Shown here piece by piece: positions 1 to 5,017 of a stretch of DNA of 5,017 bases. Numbering within the stretch: the stretch's first letter is position 1; each line of letters starts with the position of its first letter. The position numbers and the translations under genes were made by a program. The stretch is from NCBI GenBank assembly GCA_903933395.1, contig CAIZKA010000502.1, positions 1-5,017 on the forward strand, written 5' to 3'. This DNA is from an uncultured beta proteobacterium (GTDB taxonomy: Bacteria > Pseudomonadota > Gammaproteobacteria > Burkholderiales > Rhodocyclaceae). The notes beneath the pieces were generated by a model. That model was not told where the DNA came from. It ran no database searches and saw nothing but the letters and a program-made list of their open reading frames with translations.

Positions 1-1
1 T

Positions 2-271
2 GCTGCTAAGAAGCCTGCTGCTAAGAAGCCTGCTGCTAAGAAGCCTGCTGCTAAGAAGCCTGCTGCTAAGAAGCCTGCTGCTAAGAAGCCTGCCGCTAAG
101 AAGCCTGCTGCTAAGAAGCCGGCTGCTAAGAAGCCGGCTGCTAAGAAGCCTGCTGCTAAGAAGCCTGCTGCTAAGAAGCCTGCTGCCAAGAAGCCTGCTG
201 CCAAGAAGCCTGCTGCCAAGAAGCCTGCTGCCAAGAAGCCCGCTGCCAAGAAGCCGGCTGCCAAGAAGCCG
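2..271 (+). repeat. 15-bp tandem repeat array, at least 18 units (AAKKP)
   Basis: Unit gctgctaagaagcct repeats without interruption from 2 to 271 and probably continues left of the window. The first six units (2-91) are identical. Units 1-12 (2-181) have GCT as second Ala codon, and units 13-18 (182-271) all have GCC there. The Pro codon varies among CCT, CCG and CCC. All differences are synonymous. Because the unit is five codons, gain or loss of units keeps the frame. Confidence 0.97.
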
Positions 272-379
272 GCTGCGAAGCCTGCTGCTGCAGCACCTTC
301 GACCGCCGCTGCTCCCGGCATCAAGTCGTCGCTGAATCCCGCGGCAGCTTGGCCGTTTCCCACCGGTTCCCGTCCCTGA
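2..379 (+). CDS. Histone H1-like DNA-binding protein, C-terminal part (5' end outside window)
   Basis: The open frame enters from the left edge and ends at TGA 377-379, giving 125 visible residues. The first 90 are 18 consecutive AAKKP units, followed by one shortened AAKP and a 31-residue non-repetitive tail containing SSLNPAAAWPFPTGSRP. The visible part has 39 Lys/Arg and no Asp or Glu, so it is strongly basic and surely unstructured. This composition matches bacterial histone H1-like (AlgP/HctB-like) proteins, which bind DNA non-specifically through lysine-rich tails and are thought to compact the nucleoid or modulate transcription. I recall the LNPAAAWPFPTG-type ending from betaproteobacterial members. 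Codon use is skewed: every Lys is AAG and the Ala codons are mostly GCT, unlike the GCC/GCG-rich neighbouring genes, probably because the array grew by copying one unit. The start, total length and any N-terminal domain are not visible. A strong terminator follows 58 nt after the stop. Family assignment is fairly secure; the cellular role is inferred. Confidence 0.88.
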   Translation, partial: AAKKPAAKKPAAKKPAAKKPAAKKPAAKKPAAKKPAAKKPAAKKPAAKKPAAKKPAAKKPAAKKPAAKKPAAKKPAAKKPAAKKPAAKKPAAKPAAAAPSTAAAPGIKSSLNPAAAWPFPTGSRP

Positions 380-437
380 CGGTAGCATCGGCCTGCGTTT
401 AGTCCCCCGGGACTGATCGCGGCGCTCAGTGGATAGC

Positions 438-473
438 AAGCGCGTGCTGTTGATTCAGCACGCGCTTTCTTTT
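438..473 (+). terminator. Rho-independent terminator of the histone-like gene
   Basis: A perfect 12-bp stem (438-449 with 456-467, arm aagcgcgtgctg) closes a 6-nt loop, ttgatt. It is followed on the + strand by the T-rich stretch tcttttatcc. The T-tract overlaps the stop codon (472-474) of the convergent aminotransferase. On the - strand the hairpin begins 4 nt after that stop, but what follows it is not T-rich, so termination in that direction is less certain. Outer bases ggata (431-435) and tatcc (473-477) can also pair across an internal loop. Confidence 0.93.
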
Positions 474-1632
474 ATCCGGAACCCAGCACGGCCGCCATGC
501 GGGCAAGTCCCTCCTCGATACGACCTCGCTCGATGGTGTAGGCAAAGCGCATGTGACCCTGAGGATCGTTGTTGCCAAAGTCGAGGCCTGGGGTTGCCGC
601 TACGCCGGCTTCCGTCAGCAATTGCCGCGCAAGCTCGTCGCTGTCGGCGGCGAGCGCGCTGCTGTCGGCGTAAACGTAAAAGGCTCCCCGCGGTTCCGCC
701 GCGACCTTGAATCCGAGCCGCCGCAGGCCGGGCAGGAGAACATCCCGCCGCAGGGAAAACTCGTGGCGTCGGGCTTCCAGGATTGCCGTGGTGGCAGGTT
801 GAAAGGCGGCCAGTGCGGCATGTTGGGCCACGGTAGATGGCGCGATGTAGAGATTTTGCGCCAGCTTCTCGATCTCGCGCACATAAGATTGTGGCGCGAC
901 CAGCCAACCCAGACGCCAGCCCGTCATGCCGAAGTATTTGGAAAAGCTGTTGATGACAAACACGTCTTCGCTGACTGCAAGCGCAGACATGGCATCGACG
1001 CCGTAGCTCAGTCCGTGATAAATCTCGTCCACCAGCAGTGTGCCGCCGCGCTTGGCAACGATGCCGGCGAGTGCTGCCATGGTTGCGGGATCGAGCAGCG
1101 TGCCTGTGGGGTTCGCCGGCGAGGCCACCAGCAGCCCCCTGGTTTTGTCGGTCCAGGACGCTGCCAGCTGCGCCGCCGTGGGCTGGTAGTCCGCTGCCGC
1201 ATTCACCGCCAGCGAAACCGGACGACCTTCGAGCAGGCGCACGAAATGCCGGTTGCAGGGATAACCGGGGTCCGGCAGCAGCCATTCGTCGTTGGGGTTC
1301 ACCAGCACGCCGAGTGCCAGAAGCAGCGCACCGGACGCCCCTGCCGTGACGACGATACGCGCCGGCGAGATATCGAGTCCGTAGCGCGTGTAGTAGTGGC
1401 CGCTGATCGCTTCCCGGAGTTCCTTCAACCCCAATGCCGCCGTGTAATGGACATGCCCGCCGGCAAGGAAACGCTGGGCGGCCTCAAGTATCGGCTCGGC
1501 CGTCGCGAAGTCGGGTTCGCCGACTTCGAGGTGAATGATCGACCGGCCCTCGGCCTCCAGCGCCTGCGCTCGCGCCATCAGTTCCATGACGTGAAATGGC
1601 GCGATCTGTGCCATCCGTGAGGCAATGTTCAT
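472..1632 (-). CDS. PLP-dependent class I/II aminotransferase (aspartate/alanine aminotransferase-like)
   Basis: This complete 386-aa, fold-type I PLP enzyme should transfer an amino group between an amino acid and a 2-oxoacid in the cytoplasm. Recognisable elements in order are GEPD (38-41), the HYTAALGLKELREAI segment (62-76), PGYP with Tyr124 that stacks near the cofactor, SPANPTG (171-177) with cofactor-contacting Asn174, VDEIY (201-205) with Asp202 that pairs with the pyridine nitrogen, and SFSKYFGMTGWRLGW (229-243) with Lys232 as the Schiff-base lysine and Arg240 as a phosphate contact. Arg362 in MRFAY is the expected substrate-carboxylate arginine. Length is typical. The start at 1630-1632 is preceded by GGAGA five bases upstream; Met7 is a weaker alternative. 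The gene lies 82 nt downstream of pckG on the same strand with a hairpin between them, so co-transcription with attenuation is possible. Substrate is not determined; neighbours of the PEP-pyruvate-oxaloacetate node make alanine or aspartate plausible, but aromatic amino acids are not excluded. Confidence 0.93.
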   Translation of the reverse strand: MNIASRMAQIAPFHVMELMARAQALEAEGRSIIHLEVGEPDFATAEPILEAAQRFLAGGHVHYTAALGLKELREAISGHYYTRYGLDISPARIVVTAGASGALLLALGVLVNPNDEWLLPDPGYPCNRHFVRLLEGRPVSLAVNAAADYQPTAAQLAASWTDKTRGLLVASPANPTGTLLDPATMAALAGIVAKRGGTLLVDEIYHGLSYGVDAMSALAVSEDVFVINSFSKYFGMTGWRLGWLVAPQSYVREIEKLAQNLYIAPSTVAQHAALAAFQPATTAILEARRHEFSLRRDVLLPGLRRLGFKVAAEPRGAFYVYADSSALAADSDELARQLLTEAGVAATPGLDFGNNDPQGHMRFAYTIERGRIEEGLARMAAVLGSG

Positions 1633-1637
1633 GCAGG

Positions 1638-1642
1638 TCTCC
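1638..1642 (-). promoter_or_regulatory. Ribosome binding site of the aminotransferase
   Basis: On the - strand GGAGA ends 5 nt before the ATG at 1632. It supports Met1 over the internal Met7. It begins only 10 nt after the foot of the 1653-1681 hairpin, so the hairpin could influence ribosome access or mRNA stability. Confidence 0.75.
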
Positions 1643-1652
1643 AGAATGAGAA

Positions 1653-1681
1653 CGGCCGCCGTGCTCTAAGCAGGGCGGCCG
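1653..1681 (-). other. Strong GC-rich hairpin between pckG and the aminotransferase (attenuator or weak terminator)
   Basis: The 8-bp arms cggccgcc (1653-1660) and ggcggccg (1674-1681) pair perfectly. After one G-G mismatch in the + strand reading, an inner 4-bp stem tgct/agca continues to a 3-nt loop. On the pckG/aminotransferase transcript it lies 33 nt after the pckG stop and is followed by ttctcattct, only partly T-rich. It therefore looks like a leaky terminator, an attenuator or a 3'-end stabiliser for pckG mRNA. The structure is seen directly; its function is inferred. Confidence 0.6.
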
Positions 1682-1714
1682 CAAGGTTGCTCGCCGTGAT
1701 GCCGGCGCCGACTC

Positions 1715-3547
<1,833 letters not shown>

Positions 3548-3557
3548 GACGTGAAAA

Positions 3558-3562
3558 TCTCC
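3558..3562 (-). promoter_or_regulatory. Ribosome binding site fixing the pckG start
   Basis: On the - strand GGAGA lies 10 nt before the ATG at 3547, slightly long spacing. It supports the 610-residue protein rather than the 659-codon frame starting at 3694. Confidence 0.65.
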
Positions 3563-3582
3563 ACTCTGATTTGAATTCGCGC

Positions 3583-3596
3583 CGGCTGGCCAGCCG
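3583..3596. repeat. Perfect 14-bp palindrome in the pckG leader
   Basis: cggctggccagccg reads the same on both strands and is centred about 42 bp upstream of the pckG ATG. If pckG transcription starts near 3676 it lies in the 5' leader. It could be a small operator, but without a loop it is a poor RNA hairpin unless it refolds. Chance is not excluded in GC-rich DNA. Confidence 0.5.
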
Positions 3597-3602
3597 ATCG
3601 GA

Positions 3603-3650
3603 GGGTGGGGATCGGGGGGCGCTTCCGGCAGTCCGCGGCGGGGGACGGGG
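3603..3650 (+). other. G-tract cluster (possible G-quadruplex-forming DNA)
   Basis: The + strand carries G runs of 3, 4, 6, 5 and 4 bases at 3603-3605, 3607-3610, 3614-3619, 3640-3644 and 3647-3650. The first three have short loops; a 20-nt gap precedes the last two. The tract lies in the predicted pckG leader, where the + strand is the template and the RNA would be C-rich, so any quadruplex would form in DNA. Confidence 0.45.
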
Positions 3651-3682
3651 TGGCCCGGACCGCGGAGCTGACTGAGTCGGCA

Positions 3683-3691
3683 ATTATCCCA
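3683..3691 (-). promoter_or_regulatory. Candidate pckG promoter, extended -10
   Basis: On the - strand the sequence is TGG GATAAT, an extended -10 (TGn) followed by a hexamer matching TATAAT at five of six positions. No good -35 is seen at 16-18 bp spacing, which fits an extended -10 or an activator-dependent promoter. Transcription would start near 3676, giving a leader of roughly 130 nt. The expected -35 zone (about 3706-3711) is covered by one arm of the 3703-3733 inverted repeat. Confidence 0.4.
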
Positions 3692-3702
3692 CAATCAACT
3701 TT

Positions 3703-3733
3703 GGTACGCCGCATTCAGGTGTGCCGGCGTACC
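3703..3733. promoter_or_regulatory. Inverted repeat, 9-bp arms, candidate operator
   Basis: ggtacgccg (3703-3711) and cggcgtacc (3725-3733) are perfect inverted copies separated by 13 bp. Arm centres are 22 bp apart, about two helical turns, so a dimeric regulator could contact both on one DNA face. The left arm overlaps the expected -35 of the candidate pckG promoter. No known operator consensus was recognised. Confidence 0.5.
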
Positions 3734-3802
3734 TCCCGGGCCACGTCGGTGATCCGTGCAATCCCGGTCCGGTCAGGCACAGCAGGGAATTGCGACGGGA
3801 AA

Positions 3803-3828
3803 GCGCCGATATGTCACCAAGTCGGCGC
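3803..3828. promoter_or_regulatory. Inverted repeat, 7-bp arms, over the maeB -35 region
   Basis: gcgccga (3803-3809) and tcggcgc (3822-3828) are perfect inverted copies with a 12-bp spacer. The right arm covers where the maeB -35 should be (about 3820-3825), given the -10 at 3843-3848. Its half-site core CGCCG/CGGCG is shared with the 3703-3733 repeat at nearly the same spacing (14 versus 13 bp between cores). Such cores are common in GC-rich DNA, so this is tentative. Confidence 0.38.
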
Positions 3829-3842
3829 GGGCGACACGGCGA

Positions 3843-3848
3843 TAAAAT
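3843..3848 (+). promoter_or_regulatory. Candidate maeB promoter -10 box
   Basis: taaaat matches the sigma-70 -10 consensus at five of six positions and stands out in GC-rich DNA. No clear TTGACA-like -35 lies 16-18 bp upstream. Transcription would begin near 3855, leaving a short leader of about 24 nt before the ATG. Confidence 0.5.
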
Positions 3849-3863
3849 AGGCGCCTACGCACA

Positions 3864-3870
3864 AAGGAGA
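3864..3870 (+). promoter_or_regulatory. Strong ribosome binding site of maeB
   Basis: AAGGAGA is nearly complementary to the 16S 3' end and lies 8 nt before the ATG at 3879, which fixes the start and suggests efficient translation. Confidence 0.85.
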
Positions 3871-3878
3871 TGGTTTTC

Positions 3879-5017
3879 ATGGACGAACGTATTCGCGCTG
3901 CGGCGCTGGAATATCACCGCAGCCCCAGACCCGGCAAGATTGCCGTTACCCCGACCAAAGCGCTGACCAACCAGGCCGACCTGTCGCTGGCCTATTCGCC
4001 GGGCGTCGCCGCCGCCTGCGACGAGATCGTGCGCGATCCGGCGACCGCCGCGCTATACACCTCGCGCGCCAACCTGGTCGCGGTCATCACCAACGGCACC
4101 GCGGTGCTGGGACTGGGCAACATCGGGCCGCTGGCCGGCAAGCCGGTGATGGAAGGCAAGGGCGTGCTTTTCAAGAAGTTCGCCGGCATCGATGTGTTCG
4201 ACATCGAAGTCGCCGAGAACGACCCGGACAAACTGGTTGACATCATCGCCTCCCTCGAACCGACCTTCGGCGGCATCAACCTGGAGGACATCAAGGCGCC
4301 CGAATGCTTCTATGTCGAAGCCAAGCTGCGCGAGCGAATGAAGATCCCGGTTTTCCACGACGACCAGCACGGCACGGCGATCATTGCCAGCGCCGCGGTG
4401 CTGAACGGCATGCGCGTGGTCGGCAAGGACATTTCGACGGCCAAGCTGGTCTGTTCCGGCGCCGGGGCGGCGGCGATCGCCTGCCTCGACTTGCTGGTAA
4501 GCCTCGGCCTCGATCCGAAGAATGTGTTTGCGGTCGATAGCAAGGGCGTGATCCACACCGGACGCGAAAACCTCGATCCATCCAAGGCGCGTTACGCGCA
4601 GGCGACAGATGGGCGCGCTCTGGGCGATGTCATGCCCGGCGCCGACATCTTCCTCGGCTTGTCCACGGCGGACGTGTTGAAGCCGGAGATGGTCAAGACC
4701 ATGGCTCGCGACCCGATCATCCTCGCCATGGCCAATCCCGATCCGGAGATCCTGCCCGAGCACGCCAAGGCGGTGCGCCCGGACGCCATCATCGGTACCG
4801 GCCGCTCGGACTATCCGAACCAGGTCAATAACGTGCTGTGCTTCCCCTTCATGTTCAGGGGCGCGCTGGATGTCGGCGCGACGACCATCAACGAAGCGAT
4901 GAAAGTGGCGGCGGTGAGGGCGATTGCCGAACTGGCGCATGCCGAGCAATCGGAGGTGGTGACGGCGGCCTACGGCACGGAGGAACTGTCCTTCGGTCCC
5001 GAGTACCTGATTCCAAA
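3879..5017 (+). CDS. maeB: Malic enzyme, long MaeB type (3' end outside window)
   Basis: The frame is open for 379 codons from ATG 3879 to the right edge. Malic enzyme decarboxylates malate to pyruvate and CO2 while reducing NADP (MaeB) or NAD, supplying pyruvate and reducing power. Visible elements are SLAYSPGVA (36-44) with catalytic Tyr39, GKPVMEGKGVLFKKFAG (87-103) with catalytic Lys94, the metal ligands Glu136-Asp137 in INLEDI and Asp161/Asp162 in FHDDQHGTA, the Rossmann dinucleotide loop SGAGAAAI (193-200), ANPDPE (285-290) with Asn286, and NNVLCFPF (317-324) with substrate-binding Asn318. All key residues are present. The N-terminus YHRSPRPGKI is typical of the roughly 750-770-aa bacterial forms that carry a C-terminal phosphotransacetylase-like regulatory domain. 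That domain would lie beyond the window and is predicted, not seen. Cofactor preference cannot be settled from the sequence. The gene is divergent from pckG; both drain C4 acids to C3 units. Confidence 0.95.
   Translation, partial: MDERIRAAALEYHRSPRPGKIAVTPTKALTNQADLSLAYSPGVAAACDEIVRDPATAALYTSRANLVAVITNGTAVLGLGNIGPLAGKPVMEGKGVLFKKFAGIDVFDIEVAENDPDKLVDIIASLEPTFGGINLEDIKAPECFYVEAKLRERMKIPVFHDDQHGTAIIASAAVLNGMRVVGKDISTAKLVCSGAGAAAIACLDLLVSLGLDPKNVFAVDSKGVIHTGRENLDPSKARYAQATDGRALGDVMPGADIFLGLSTADVLKPEMVKTMARDPIILAMANPDPEILPEHAKAVRPDAIIGTGRSDYPNQVNNVLCFPFMFRGALDVGATTINEAMKVAAVRAIAELAHAEQSEVVTAAYGTEELSFGPEYLIP

Larger units (their letters stand above)
3548..3878. other. Divergent pckG-maeB intergenic control region
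   Basis: This 331-bp gap has no convincing coding frame. From left to right it holds the pckG ribosome site, a 14-bp palindrome, a cluster of G-tracts, a candidate pckG promoter, a 9-bp-arm inverted repeat, about 70 bp without clear signals (3734-3802), a 7-bp-arm inverted repeat, the maeB -10 and the maeB ribosome site. Its length and the divergent arrangement suit regulated promoters on both strands. Confidence 0.8.

Noticed and set aside
2..283. Reverse-strand reading of the 15-bp repeats as an open frame, or as a CRISPR-like array
   Set aside because: Two reverse frames stay open only because the 15-bp unit is a multiple of three. The units are directly adjacent with no spacers, so this is a coding tandem repeat.
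401..414. Short inverted repeat agtccc-cc-gggact after the histone-like gene stop
   Set aside because: The stem is only 6 bp with a 2-nt loop and no T-tract, and a much stronger terminator lies 24 bp downstream, so it is likely chance.
553..1620. 355-codon open frame on the + strand opposite the aminotransferase
   Set aside because: It mirrors the aminotransferase in a GC-rich genome, has no recognisable domain, is rich in Arg/Cys/His/Gln as expected for a shadow frame, and the opposite strand has all catalytic motifs.
3596..3615. Direct repeat of gatcgg with 14-bp period
   Set aside because: Six-base repeats are expected by chance in this composition and no third copy or supporting element was seen.
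3548..3694. 49-codon N-terminal extension of pckG up to an ATG at 3694
   Set aside because: The added residues are Pro/Arg-rich and unlike the family, the candidate -10 at 3683-3688 would lie inside it, and the internal ATG at 3547 has a ribosome site and yields the usual length.
3605..3966. Two overlapping 81-codon frames (3605-3850 and 3721-3966) in and beyond the pckG-maeB gap
   Set aside because: Neither has a convincing ribosome site or recognisable composition; one runs out of frame into maeB, and both cross the promoter-like elements.
4053..4949. 298-codon open frame on the - strand opposite maeB
   Set aside because: It is a shadow of the malic enzyme gene; the composition is rich in His, Arg, Asp and Gly without a domain, whereas the + frame carries all malic enzyme motifs.

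Overview
The window suggests a GC-rich betaproteobacterium, possibly of the Rhodocyclaceae or Burkholderiales type. The reasons are the lysine/alanine/proline-rich histone H1-like protein with its non-repetitive C-terminal tail, a GTP-type PEP carboxykinase, a long-form (MaeB-type) malic enzyme, and strong GC bias at third codon positions. Genus cannot be fixed from this sequence alone.

Layout, left to right. Positions 2-379 (+) hold the 3' part of a histone H1-like gene: 18 tandem 15-bp units encoding AAKKP, then a unique tail. A strong intrinsic terminator (438-473) separates it from a convergent gene at 472-1632 (-), a class I/II PLP-dependent aminotransferase. Upstream of that, on the same strand and 82 nt away, lies pckG (1715-3547, -), a complete 610-aa GTP-dependent PEP carboxykinase. 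A strong GC-rich hairpin sits in the gap. A 331-bp divergent intergenic region (3548-3878) follows. It holds a candidate promoter on each strand, two inverted repeats placed over the expected -35 regions, a 14-bp palindrome and a run of G-tracts. maeB starts at 3879 (+), with an excellent ribosome binding site, and runs off the right edge after 379 codons.

Functionally, pckG (oxaloacetate to PEP) and maeB (malate to pyruvate) are two C4-to-C3 exits from the TCA cycle, divergently arranged around a shared control region. The aminotransferase probably connects amino acids to 2-oxoacids, perhaps pyruvate or oxaloacetate, but its substrate cannot be read from the sequence. The histone-like gene looks like an unrelated neighbour that is transcriptionally insulated by its terminator.

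The coding content is ordinary central metabolism and I see no sign of a new multi-gene system, mobile element, CRISPR array or RNA gene. The points most worth a second look are the block-structured repeat array in the histone-like gene, the paired dyads between pckG and maeB, and the hairpin just ahead of the aminotransferase.
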